Source: Thermoplasmatota archaeon
GTDB lineage: Archaea > Thermoplasmatota > Thermoplasmata > Methanomassiliicoccales > Methanomassiliicoccaceae
DNA length: 15,268 bases
NCBI GenBank assembly: GCA_022709105.1
Contig: JAKIXL010000022.1
Coordinates: 1-15,268, forward strand
Reading direction: 5' to 3'
The notes under the pieces were generated by a model. The model was not told where the DNA came from. It made no database searches and saw nothing but the letters and a program-made list of their open reading frames with translations. A program made the position numbers and the translations under genes. Position 1 is the first letter of the stretch. Each line of letters opens with the position of its first letter. Of this stretch, positions 1-6,761 are shown piece by piece.

Positions 1-167
1 GGCTTCAGCACGCCAGTGAGAATGCGTATGGTCGTGGTCTCCCCTGCCCCGTTGGGACCGAGGAGGCCGAAGAACTCGCCCTTCTCGACCGAAAAGGAGA
101 TGTTGTCCACGGCGAGAAGGTCACCGAACTTCTTGGTGAGGCCGTCCGCCACGATAGAGGGAGTCAT
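1..167 (-). CDS. ABC transporter ATP-binding protein, N-terminal fragment with altered Walker A
   Basis: Reverse-strand reading from the ATG at 165-167 runs off the left edge after 55 codons. It starts [16 protein letters not shown] and continues through [21 protein letters not shown], the standard A-loop and beta-strand pattern of ABC ATPases ([21 protein letters not shown]). This subfamily usually sits in drug, ABC-2-type or multidrug exporters, but the fragment is too short to tell the substrate. The Walker A motif reads [10 protein letters not shown]: the invariant lysine (residue 43, plus-strand bases 39-41) is Glu, one base away from AAG. A TATA-like box at 195-203 lies about 30 bp upstream, so the mRNA should be almost leaderless. 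The family call is firm; activity is doubtful if the Glu is real. Confidence 0.85.
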   Translation of the reverse strand, partial: MTPSIVADGLTKKFGDLLAVDNISFSVEKGEFFGLLGPNGAGETTTIRILTGVLK

Positions 168-765
168 TGTCGGGGCCGACAACGACCGGGGGTCAGATAA
201 AGCATACTGCTGTCCGTGGGCGGTACTTGTCAGGGAACAACACAGGGGCCGTCTGTCCCGCTACCGTCCTCCCTGGTCATAGGGAGCTTAGGCCTTGATC
301 GGCTTTGCCTTGCTCCACCTCAAGGCGAAACGCTCCTCATTTTCACCGGCTGAAGATGGTCGGCACTCCCGGGCTTGCGAACCGTCCGTTGTCCATCGGT
401 GATGCGATAATGATCGACGTTCGTTCACCGATCGTCGCGGCCCAGACACCTCACGGAACGGGCCGCCTTTGGTCAAGGATAGGCAGGAACGGGAGAGCCA
501 ATGCCGCGGTCAGACCCCGTTCCATAGCGAGGGCAAGGCTCGATCGCGCTCAAATGATGGAAAATTAGATCGGTCCGGTCCTGAATACAATCGAATGCCA
601 TCCTTCTCCCTCGGCCCTTTCCCTTTCTTCCATAATGCAATTTTTCGGGGCGATGGCCAAGGGTGAAGGGCCGAAAGAGATCTCTGAGCCTTCTCGCTAA
701 GAAATGACCCAGGTATTGCGAGAAACCCCCTATCATTAACGATCTGCAAAGCGCCCAAATAAAGG
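168..765. other. Roughly 600-bp region without a convincing gene; several inverted repeats
   Basis: Open frames exist on both strands, but none has a family-like protein, the codon habits of the neighbours (AAG, GAG, CTC, GAC, AGG rich) or a Shine-Dalgarno plus start. The longest overlaps the tRNA and is spurious. The region does contain short perfect inverted repeats: 292-298 with 320-326 (7 bp), 395-402 with 426-433 (8 bp), 487-494 with 517-524 (8 bp; GGAACGGG also occurs at 456-463) and 611-619 with 666-674 (9 bp). These could be pieces of a structured RNA. The conserved cores of RNase P RNA or SRP RNA were not recognised on either strand. Confidence 0.5.
195..203 (-). promoter_or_regulatory. 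TATA-like box for the ABC ATPase gene
   Basis: On the minus strand this reads GCTTTATCT, centred about 32 bp before the ATG at 167. The predicted start point is about 6 nt before the ATG, which fits the near-leaderless pattern of other genes here. Confidence 0.45.
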
Positions 766-861
766 CGGACTCGGGGGGATTCGAACCCCCGTTCGAGGCT
801 TTCCCTGGACCTGAAAGGACCACCGGAGGCCTCAGTGATATCCAAGCTACACTACGAGTCC
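766..861 (-). tRNA. tRNA-Arg(CCG) with a 22-nt intron
   Basis: Folding the minus strand gives a complete cloverleaf. Acceptor stem GGACTCG (861-855) pairs with CGAGTCC (773-767), with discriminator G at 766. The D arm is 852-835. The anticodon stem is GAGGC (833-829) with GCCTC (799-795). The T arm is GGGGG-TTCGAAT-CCCCC. Removing 22 nt (801-822) after position 37 leaves the 7-nt loop CTCCGGA, so the anticodon is CCG (Arg, codon CGG). The mature length is 74 nt. No CCA is encoded, as is common in archaea. The intron sits at the canonical 37/38 site. A TATA-like TTTATTA at 885-891 is centred 27 bp upstream, and a T-rich stretch follows the 3' end. Confidence 0.9.
801..822 (-). other. tRNA-Arg intron, canonical 37/38 position
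   Basis: This 22-nt insert lies between G37 and A38 of the tRNA. It can fold on itself (TGG with CCA, CCT with AGG around a short loop), and nucleotides 33-35 of the anticodon loop can pair with GGA near its 3' end. That resembles the bulge-helix-bulge recognised by the archaeal splicing endonuclease, but the central helix looks shorter than the canonical 4 bp. Boundaries were chosen to leave a 7-nt anticodon loop. Confidence 0.75.
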
Positions 862-884
862 CGGCTATCTGATGGAAAAGGTGG

Positions 885-891
885 TAATAAA
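885..891 (-). promoter_or_regulatory. TATA box of tRNA-Arg
   Basis: Minus-strand TTTATTA is centred 27 bp upstream of the first tRNA base, the usual archaeal TBP-site spacing. Confidence 0.55.
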
Positions 892-925
892 GATATTCTC
901 GCTTGAACGCCCCTTCCAGAGCGCC

Positions 926-1747
926 CTAGCGGCGGCCCGCCCCCATAAGCGAGCCCTTGACCTCCGCCCTCTTTCGTCCTGTGGCCTCGAACATGCGGTC
1001 GAGGACCGCTGGCAGCTCTGCGTTCAGGACCTTCAGGCCATGCTCGGTGATCCCGCCCGGGGTAGCGACCCGCCCGGTGATCTCAGACGGGGTCTCCCCT
1101 TTCTCAGAGAGAAGGAGAGCGGTGCCCATCAGCGTCTCTAAGGTCAAGGCCATGGCCTCCTTTGGATCGAGCCTTCCGGCCCTAGCGCCGGAGCTCGCGA
1201 AATGAGAGATCATCGACGCCATTAGGCCCGGGCCACAGCTGGTCATATCAGTGGCCGCACCGATCTTTTCCTCCGGGAGCACCATGACCTTGCTGGAGCG
1301 GGAAAGGAGCATCTCGAGCGCCTCGGCCTTGGACCTGCTGACCTTCTTTCCATGGGACATCAGAGCGATCCCCCGGCCGGTCCCGATGGTGATCGAAGGT
1401 ATGACCTTGCTCACTGGACCCCCGTGCACCGCCTCCAGGTCCGCTATGTTCACCCCACCATTGATGGTGATCAGGTGAGTCTCCGGATGCAAGGCGCCTC
1501 CTAGTTTAGAAAGAACATCGGGCACTGCCGTGCTGTGGACGCAGATGAACAGCACATCGACGTTCCCGGCTATGCTGGACAGCGAGTCTGCGACCCGAAC
1601 CCTGGGATGCTCCCGGACCAGGTCAGCCAGTCGCTCAGGTGTACGATTGTGGACCACGACATCCCGCTCTTGGAGCGAGCCGTCCCTTATTAGGGCCTTG
1701 ACCAACGCGCTCCCCATGTTCCCATAGCCAATGAAGCCGCAACGCAT
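926..1747 (-). CDS. proC: Pyrroline-5-carboxylate reductase family protein
   Basis: This 273-residue protein has the ProC architecture. An N-terminal Rossmann fold carries the dinucleotide motif GFIGYGNMGSA (residues 4-14) and an NRTPERL loop after beta-2 that suggests NADP(H). A C-terminal dimerisation domain carries SCGPG (170-174), a variant of the usual SGSGPA, and ATPGGITEHGL (228-238), matching the family PGG.T..GL signature. The family reduces 1-pyrroline-5-carboxylate to proline in the cytoplasm. The SCGPG variation leaves room for a related imine substrate. The gene appears monocistronic. A TATA-like ACCTAAATAC at 1771-1780 puts the start point next to the ATG, so the mRNA is probably leaderless. 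It ends in TAG, 65 bp before the tRNA gene. Confidence 0.85.
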   Translation of the reverse strand: MRCGFIGYGNMGSALVKALIRDGSLQERDVVVHNRTPERLADLVREHPRVRVADSLSSIAGNVDVLFICVHSTAVPDVLSKLGGALHPETHLITINGGVNIADLEAVHGGPVSKVIPSITIGTGRGIALMSHGKKVSRSKAEALEMLLSRSSKVMVLPEEKIGAATDMTSCGPGLMASMISHFASSGARAGRLDPKEAMALTLETLMGTALLLSEKGETPSEITGRVATPGGITEHGLKVLNAELPAVLDRMFEATGRKRAEVKGSLMGAGRR

Positions 1748-1770
1748 TCATTACCGCCGATATCTTGCCA

Positions 1771-1780
1771 GTATTTAGGT
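1771..1780 (-). promoter_or_regulatory. TATA box of the proC-like gene
   Basis: Minus-strand ACCTAAATAC is centred about 28 bp before the ATG at 1747, implying a leaderless transcript. Confidence 0.5.
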
Positions 1781-1829
1781 TGCCGGTCGGTCGGGAAAAG
1801 ATAAGGGATTTGGAAAATATTGGAAAGGG

Positions 1830-2078
1830 TTACTTCTTGGCCTTGAACTCGGTATAGCCGCACTTGCCGCAGGAGTTCCGGTCCTTGTGCTCTCCGAGGA
1901 ACACTCCAGGGCCGCATTTCGGACAGTTCCTGCCCTTTCGCTCGAGCTTGCCGCCCTCCACCGAATACTTGTCCTTCTTGGACGTGGATTCGCTCTTTGC
2001 TGCCCCGCCCTTCTTGGCCGCGCCCTTGCCGGCGTCCTTCTTTCCGTCGGACTTCTTGTCTCCAGCATCCTTCGCCAT
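1830..2078 (-). CDS. rps27ae: Small ribosomal subunit protein eS31 (S27ae)
   Basis: This 82-residue protein ends with the S27ae zinc ribbon. Cysteines 52 and 55 ([17 protein letters not shown]) and 70 and 73 ([10 protein letters not shown]) form C-x2-C-x14-C-x2-C. It is a 30S subunit protein, homologous to the ribosomal part of the eukaryotic ubiquitin-S27a fusion. Residues 1-37 are a Lys/Ala/Gly/Asp-rich, probably disordered extension; archaeal S27ae proteins are often only 50-60 residues, so this tail is long. Start ATG 2078 has a good Shine-Dalgarno (GAGGTGA, about 6 nt upstream). It lies 5 bp after rps24e as the last gene of the rpo7 operon. T-rich sequence after the TAA stop could end the transcript. 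Confidence 0.95.
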   Translation of the reverse strand: MAKDAGDKKSDGKKDAGKGAAKKGGAAKSESTSKKDKYSVEGGKLERKGRNCPKCGPGVFLGEHKDRNSCGKCGYTEFKAKK

Positions 2079-2083
2079 CTAGA

Positions 2084-2413
2084 TCACCTCGACTTCTTGG
2101 TGGCCACGGTCTTAGGCTTCTTGGCCTTCTTCTCGGCCAGGCCGTTGCGGACCAGGATATAGTTCTTCTCATGCTTCTTTGCGCTCTCGGCGGAGCTGTA
2201 TATGTTGGCCTCCCCGCCGCTGGCGCCGGTGCCGTACTCCGAGGCCATGCTGTGGACGACGATCCTTTCCTTCTGTACTCCCATGGCCCCGGCCAGAGCG
2301 GTGCGCACGGCGTCGCGGTTTGGAGACGCCTCTCCGGCATGCTCGGTCCTGAACTTGACCTCGAACCTGTCCATGGTCTTGTTCTCGTACTTGCTGACGA
2401 TATCTAGCTTCAG
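2084..2413 (-). CDS. rps24e: Small ribosomal subunit protein eS24 (S24e), probable CTG start
   Basis: The frame encodes the S24e fold: (M)KLDIVSKYENKTMDRFEVKF, then NRDAVRTALAGAMGV, ERIVVHSM, GEANIYSSAESAKKHE and a basic Lys-rich tail. From the chosen start it is 109 residues, a normal length. No ATG, GTG or TTG lies in frame between the family N-terminus and a distant ATG at 2518 deep inside the upstream gene. CTG at 2413-2411 is preceded by GGAGG with 7-nt spacing and overlaps the upstream TGA as CTGA, mimicking the ATGA/GTGA overlaps elsewhere in the window. ATT at 2419-2417 is an alternative but sits only 1 nt after GGAGG. It is the fourth gene of the rpo7 operon, next to rps27ae. Confidence 0.93.
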   Translation of the reverse strand: MKLDIVSKYENKTMDRFEVKFRTEHAGEASPNRDAVRTALAGAMGVQKERIVVHSMASEYGTGASGGEANIYSSAESAKKHEKNYILVRNGLAEKKAKKPKTVATKKSR

Positions 2414-2967
2414 TTCAATTCCTCCATAGAGTCTATCATAGATCTGGCCTGGCGTACGGCCTCTTGATCGACCCTGATCATGGCCATGCCCTTTCCGGGC
2501 ACGCCATATACCAGGCAAGAGCCCAGAGGGGCCATGGCCACGCAGGCCAGCGCTGCCAGGTCCTCCTCGCCCTCGACAAAGAGCTTCGTTGGAACGTTCC
2601 TTTCAAGTGCCGATGCGATCTCCCGCACCAGCTCGTTCGTTATCTGCCCTGCCGGGTTCTCGACCTTGGCATCTATCCCTTTCATCTGAGCGAGCTTGGC
2701 CGCAAGAGAGGTGTACGGCCTGCGCTCGGTCTTGAGGTCATAGATGACGAGGTCCGGTTCGATGCCGCTGTCCAGCAGAGTGAACGATACCATGTCGCCT
2801 ACGGCTATGAGGGAACGGCATGCCTTATGCTCGGCGATCAGGTCCGCTAACGAGATCATCTTACCAAGACCGGCGGCAAGCTGCTCCCTCATGCTCTCAG
2901 GTAACCGCCAACCTCTGCGGGGGCACCGCAGTTCAGCGTACCTTGAGGGCGAACTTTCCGTTGACAT
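2410..2967 (-). CDS. GTP-dependent dephospho-CoA kinase (DUF359 family)
   Basis: The protein shows the DUF359 pattern: RLPESMREQL near the N-terminus, VGDMVS (about 57-61), PDLVIYDLKTERR (71-83), ENPAGQIT (about 103-110), VEGEEDLAALACVAMAPLGS and VYGVPGKGM in the C-terminal half. The characterised archaeal family member phosphorylates dephospho-CoA with GTP as the last step of CoA synthesis. The DxKTxR and EGEEDL stretches are its recognisable conserved parts. Placement between spt4 and rps24e is a common archaeal arrangement. The ATG at 2967 gives 185 residues but overlaps spt4 by 35 bp and has only a weak GGGG ahead of it. The family N-terminus begins just before RLPES, so a non-ATG start near 2930 is possible. 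It ends with the TGA that overlaps the S24e start. Confidence 0.87.
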   Translation of the reverse strand: MSTESSPSRYAELRCPRRGWRLPESMREQLAAGLGKMISLADLIAEHKACRSLIAVGDMVSFTLLDSGIEPDLVIYDLKTERRPYTSLAAKLAQMKGIDAKVENPAGQITNELVREIASALERNVPTKLFVEGEEDLAALACVAMAPLGSCLVYGVPGKGMAMIRVDQEAVRQARSMIDSMEELN

Positions 2968-3118
2968 TTATCCCCATCCGCTTCGCGATCTCCGACCGGG
3001 TATGGTCCACGATTATGACGTAGCCCTGCCAGTCCCTGGAAGTGGGATTGCTGCAAAGGGGGCAGGTATCCCCCTCGCTGATAAAGCTGCAATGCTTGCA
3101 CGCCTTCTGGAGCTTCAT
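2933..3118 (-). CDS. spt4: Transcription elongation factor Spt4 (RpoE'' subunit)
   Basis: This 61-residue protein has the Spt4 zinc finger, Cys7-x2-Cys10 and Cys19-x2-Cys22 (KACKHCSFISEGDTCPLC), followed by the conserved SRDWQGYVIIVDHTRSEIAKRM and a C-terminal beta-strand GKFALKVR. Spt4 pairs with Spt5/NusG on the RNA polymerase clamp to raise processivity. The ATG overlaps the rpo7 stop as ATGA, with a Shine-Dalgarno GGAGG inside the end of rpo7, indicating translational coupling. Length and order directly after rpo7 are those usual in archaea. Confidence 0.96.
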   Translation of the reverse strand: MKLQKACKHCSFISEGDTCPLCSNPTSRDWQGYVIIVDHTRSEIAKRMGINVNGKFALKVR

Positions 3119-3681
3119 GTGGCGCCTCCGCTAGTCTTCTTCCTTTCTTCTTCGATCCATTCGATCTTGCCGAGACCGGGCTGCCTCATCGTGAGGCCGA
3201 TCTTGGACTCTCGGGGGCTCCTCTCATTGAGGCTTAGGGCAACTATGCGGGCACGCACCTTGTCGCCGATCTTCAGATCGCGCTTGGTGTCCTTTCCAAG
3301 GAGCCTGCCGTTGTCAGCGTCGATATCGATGCGGTCATCCATTATCTGGCTGATGTGAAGGAGTCCGTCAAGCGGGCCGAACCTTACAAAAGCGCCGAAC
3401 TTCAGCACCTCTACGACGGTCCCCTCAATAATCTCCTGCAGCTGCGGGCGGAAGACGAGACTATCGAACTTGACCTTTTGATAGATGGCGCCGTCACCAT
3501 GGACGATGCGTCCCTGGCCTACCGGTTCGACGTGGGAAACCAACAGAGTTAGCGAGTCGGAGCCCTCGATCTTGCCCTCGAAGGACTCCCAGCTCAATTG
3601 ATTAATAACGTCAGTGAGGTCCTCGCCCAAACGCTCCGGCGGAATGCGGACGACCTTCTCCTTCGTTGTCAATAGATACAT
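3115..3681 (-). CDS. rpo7: DNA-directed RNA polymerase subunit Rpo7 (RpoE')
   Basis: This 188-residue protein from the ATG at 3681 starts MYLLTTKEKVVRIPPERLG, the typical Rpo7 N-terminus. It has the N-terminal RNP-like domain (about residues 1-78) and an S1/OB domain (from about 80, with IIEGTVVEVLKFGAFVRFGP and DGLLHISQIMDD). With Rpo4 it forms the polymerase stalk that helps open-complex formation and binds nascent RNA. The ATG at 3681 is preferred over one 12 codons upstream because it matches the family N-terminus and has GAGG 7 nt upstream. A strong TATA box at 3721-3729 implies a short leader. It is the first gene of the five-gene operon. Confidence 0.96.
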   Translation of the reverse strand: MYLLTTKEKVVRIPPERLGEDLTDVINQLSWESFEGKIEGSDSLTLLVSHVEPVGQGRIVHGDGAIYQKVKFDSLVFRPQLQEIIEGTVVEVLKFGAFVRFGPLDGLLHISQIMDDRIDIDADNGRLLGKDTKRDLKIGDKVRARIVALSLNERSPRESKIGLTMRQPGLGKIEWIEEERKKTSGGAT

Positions 3682-3720
3682 AGCGTGGCCTCGAACGATG
3701 ATTGTGGGATAAGTCAACTC

Positions 3721-3729
3721 ATATATAAA
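3721..3729 (-). promoter_or_regulatory. TATA box driving the rpo7-spt4-DUF359-rps24e-rps27ae operon
   Basis: Minus-strand CTTTATATAT (3721-3730) contains a near-ideal archaeal TATA element. It is centred about 44 bp before the ATG at 3681, predicting a leader of roughly 18 nt with GAGG inside it. No other clear promoter appears before S27ae, and the genes overlap or nearly touch, so this one probably drives all five. Confidence 0.7.
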
Positions 3730-3801
3730 GCTGAGGTTTCTCGATATATATCAAAAAGATGCTGGATGAAATGAAAAGGGAAAGAGTTTGGCATCCATCG
3801 C

Positions 3802-5944
3802 CTACATGACGATGAACAGCCCGGCGAAGACCAGGGTGATGGTGGAGAGAAGCTTCACCAGCACGTGAAGGGACGGACCGGCGGTGTCCTTGAACGGATC
3901 TCCGACGGTGTCCCCGACGACCGCGGCGGCGTGAGCAGGGCTCTTCTTCCCGCCGTGGTGCCCGGTCTCGATGTACTTCTTGGCGTTGTCCCATGCGCCG
4001 CCCCCGTTGTTGAGCACGGTGGCCATCAGGATACCGGCGATGGTCGCGACCATCAGGAACGCGCCGACCGACTGGGCCGCGATCTGGTTGACCGCGTCGG
4101 GGTATGCATAGCGCCAGATCAGACCGAGCGCTATGGGCACCAGGACCGGCAGCAGCGCCGGCAGGATCATGGCCTTGAGGGCGCCCTTGGTCGAGATGTC
4201 GACGCACTGCGCGTAATCGGGCTTGTCCGTTCCCGCCAGTATGCCCGGCTTCTCTCTGAACTGCCTTCTGACCTCGTTGATCATGTCATAGGCGGCCTTG
4301 CCCACCGCACGTATGGCCAGGGAGGAGAACAGGAAGACCAGCATGGCACCGATCAGAGCGGCGACGAACACCGGCGGCTGGGCGATGTCGACCTTGAAGA
4401 CATCAAGGAGGGGCTGGTTAAGCTTTGTGGCTATCTCCTGGAAGTAAGCGGCGAACAGCAGATAGGCCGCCAGCGCCGCGGAGCCCATGGCGTAACCCTT
4501 TGTAAGCGCCTTGGTGGTGTTGCCGACAGCGTCAAGGCGGTCGGTCCGCTCGCGTATCTCCTCAGGCTGCTGGGACATCTCGCAGATGCCGCCCGCATTG
4601 TCGGTTATGGGCCCGAAGGTGTCCATCGCCAGAACGAACGCGGCGGCCGAAGATGAACATGGCGTTGTCATCAACAGCGCTCGCAGGCATGACGGTGTGC
4701 ACGGCATCCTGTCCAAGGAAATAAGCGGCCAGCAGGGAGAGCGCTATGGCGATGATGGGCATCGCAGTGGTCTCCAGACCGATGGAGAAACCAGTGATTA
4801 TGTTAGTGGCCGGGCCGGTCTCTGACGCCTTGGCTATCTCCCGCACGGGCCTGTACTCACCCGCGGTATAGTACTGGGTGATGTACACTATGGCTATCGA
4901 CAGGACGATGCCGATGATGCCGCAGGCGAAGAACTGCCACGCGCCGAGCATCTCCTGGGAGATGAAGTAGAAGCCTATCGCACCGAGTATGGCCGACACA
5001 TAGTATCCGCGGTTCAAGGCCTTCATCGGCTCCTCATCCTCGCTCTTCAGCTTGACCAGCATGATGCCGATGAGGGAGGCGAGCAGGCCGAAGGCACGGA
5101 CGACGAGGGGGAAGAACACCCAGTCTATGTTGCCAGTGAGCCCGAAGATGGCGGCGCCCAGGATCATGGCGCCGATGTTCTCGGCCGCCGTTGACTCGAA
5201 CAGGTCGGCGCCACGTCCAGCGCAGTCGCCGACATTGTCCCCGACCAGATCAGCGATGACCGCGGGGTTCCGGGGGTCGTCCTCGGGTATACCGGCCTCG
5301 ACCTTGCCCACAAGGTCAGCGCCCACATCGGCGGCCTTCGTGTAGATACCGCCGCCCAGTTGGGCGAACAGGGCCGCGAAGGACGCGCCGAAGGCATAGC
5401 CCACTGCCAGGTTCAAGGTCTCCACGACGTGCCAGGACTCCAGGTTGTACCCGATCGGGGCAGAGGTCGGCTCAGCAACTATGTAGAACAGGTACACGAA
5501 GAAGATGCCCGCTACGCCCAGAAGGCTGAGGGCAACGACGGCGATGCCGGATACGGCGCCGCCGCGGAAAGAGATCTGGAGCGCTTCGTTCAGGGTCCTC
5601 CTCGCCGCGCTTGCGGTCCGTATGTTGCTCTTCACCGACACGTACATGCCGATGTAGCCGGACAGGGCGGAGAAGAAGGCTCCAAGAAGGAAGGCGATGC
5701 CGACCTCGTACCTTAGCCCGATAGCGATGATAATTCCTAATATCACGCTGATGATCGCGATCGTTTTATACTGGCGGGCCAAATAGGCCATGGCCCCTTC
5801 GCGAATGGCATCTCCGATGGCTTGCATGTCGGGGGTGCCCTGGTCCTTCCTGAATATCGTACGGGTCAGGAGGAGCGCGACTAAAAGGCCAATTACGCCA
5901 GCAACTGGTATCAGATATACCCAGGCGTCGATTTCAATAGCCAT
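3802..5944 (-). CDS. hppA: Membrane-bound proton-pumping pyrophosphatase, interrupted by a frameshift
   Basis: Two overlapping frames together make one integral membrane PPase, which splits pyrophosphate and pumps H+ or Na+. The first (from ATG 5944, MAIEIDAWVYLIPVAG, GAGG 8 nt upstream) holds the substrate-binding run DVGADLVGKVEAGIPEDD then ADLVGDNVGDCAGRGADL, and later ETGPATNIITGFSIGLE. It is correct up to MFIFG near 4645, then goes out of frame. The second frame continues from AAAFVLAMDTFGPITDNAGG through GNTTKALTKGYAMGSAAL to GDTVGDPFKDTAGPSLHVL and the TAG at 3802. Rejoining needs one base removed or 3n+2 bases gained. About a dozen residues normally found just before LAMDTFGP also seem absent. 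Lys and Thr in GNTTKALTKG (4495-4524) are the pattern of K+-independent H+ pumps. It is either a sequencing or assembly error or a recent lesion, since both halves are otherwise well conserved. Confidence 0.92.
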
Positions 5945-5985
5945 AATCAGAACCTCTTCAGGTTTTGGGGCTAAATTAGGATTCA

Positions 5986-5995
5986 CCTATATATT
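5986..5995 (-). promoter_or_regulatory. TATA box of hppA
   Basis: Minus-strand AATATATAGG is centred about 46 bp before the ATG at 5944, giving an expected leader of about 20 nt that contains the GAGG ribosome site. Confidence 0.6.
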
Positions 5996-6105
5996 GATTC
6001 TTGAAATGCGAACCAGGCCCGGTCCGATGCTGGCTATTCGTTATTGATCGAGCGATTATCACTTTTCGAAACGCGGTCCTGGCCCCGGAAGGCCGAATGG
6101 CTGGC

Positions 6106-6750
6106 CTAGCCCTGCTCCACTATTATGCGGTGCAGGATATCGATGGTGATGCTCAGCGCTCGGCCGGCGTCCTTCAGATGGTGGTAGACCTCACGCTTCT
6201 TCATCACCTCGATCGGCTCGCCTGCAGAGAAAAGGACAGCGAGCCCAGAGACATAGGTCCTCTCGATATCGCTTACCTTCCTTCTCATATCTCTTATCAT
6301 GGCCTGTGCTCTGGCGGGGTCCTTGGGCAAGATCAGGACCGCATCCTTGACCATCTCCGTTCCACGCTGAAGGGCCGCCGTCATGGTCATGATCGGGCCG
6401 TCGGGCCTTACCCCGAACGCCCTCATCTCGAGAGCGGTGCTTAGGCAGAAGTTCAAGATGTTGTCGATCTGTCTGGAGAAGGAATAGATGTCCTGCCGGT
6501 CGAAGGGGGTGGAAAAGGCCTCGAGCAGCAGTCCCTCCATGTACCTTCGGGCATCGTCGGCCCGCTGCTCGATGTCCCTGACCTCGCTCGGCTCCATGGT
6601 GATGTCCCCGTGCATCAGCCATTCGTTGAGGGCATCCACCCCTGCCTCGGTCAGCGAGGCCTGGCTGTATAACATTCCGTGGAAATCATACTTCTTGGGA
6701 AATATGGAGTCCAGCAGCCCTCCTTTACCTTTTCTCCATTCTTCATCCAT
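6106..6750 (-). CDS. DUF47 / PhoU-like phosphate transport accessory protein
   Basis: This 214-residue, largely helical cytoplasmic protein has the DUF47 signature FDRQDIYSFSRQIDNIL in its first half and a second helical repeat (ALQRGTEMVKDAV, KVSDIERTYVSGL, KREVYHHLKDAGRALS). DUF47 proteins are PhoU relatives encoded beside Pit-type phosphate permeases and are thought to regulate them. Here the permease stop lies only 11 bp upstream and GAGGGG precedes the ATG by a few bases, so the two are co-transcribed. It ends in TAG. Its exact biochemical role is not known from sequence. Confidence 0.88.
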   Translation of the reverse strand: MDEEWRKGKGGLLDSIFPKKYDFHGMLYSQASLTEAGVDALNEWLMHGDITMEPSEVRDIEQRADDARRYMEGLLLEAFSTPFDRQDIYSFSRQIDNILNFCLSTALEMRAFGVRPDGPIMTMTAALQRGTEMVKDAVLILPKDPARAQAMIRDMRRKVSDIERTYVSGLAVLFSAGEPIEVMKKREVYHHLKDAGRALSITIDILHRIIVEQG

Positions 6751-6761
6751 GCTAAGGCCCC

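Noticed and set aside
288..476. A 62-codon minus-strand frame ending in a plausible-looking FALRWSKAKPIKA.
   Set aside because: Most of its codons are unlike the neighbours, it has no ribosome site and no recognisable domain. A decayed gene end cannot be excluded but is unsupported.
168..765. RNase P RNA or SRP RNA in the gene-free region.
   Set aside because: The conserved core sequences of these RNAs were looked for on both strands and not found.
473..845. Two long minus-strand open frames (111 and 116 codons).
   Set aside because: Both read through the tRNA-Arg gene and have no family-like sequence; they arise from high GC content.
2414..2518. S24e extended to the ATG at 2518.
   Set aside because: It would add 35 residues that are just another frame of the upstream kinase and do not resemble any S24e N-terminus.
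3719..4207. Arg/Gly-rich 162-codon minus frame over the pyrophosphatase.
   Set aside because: It is an alternate frame of hppA with biased composition and no domain.
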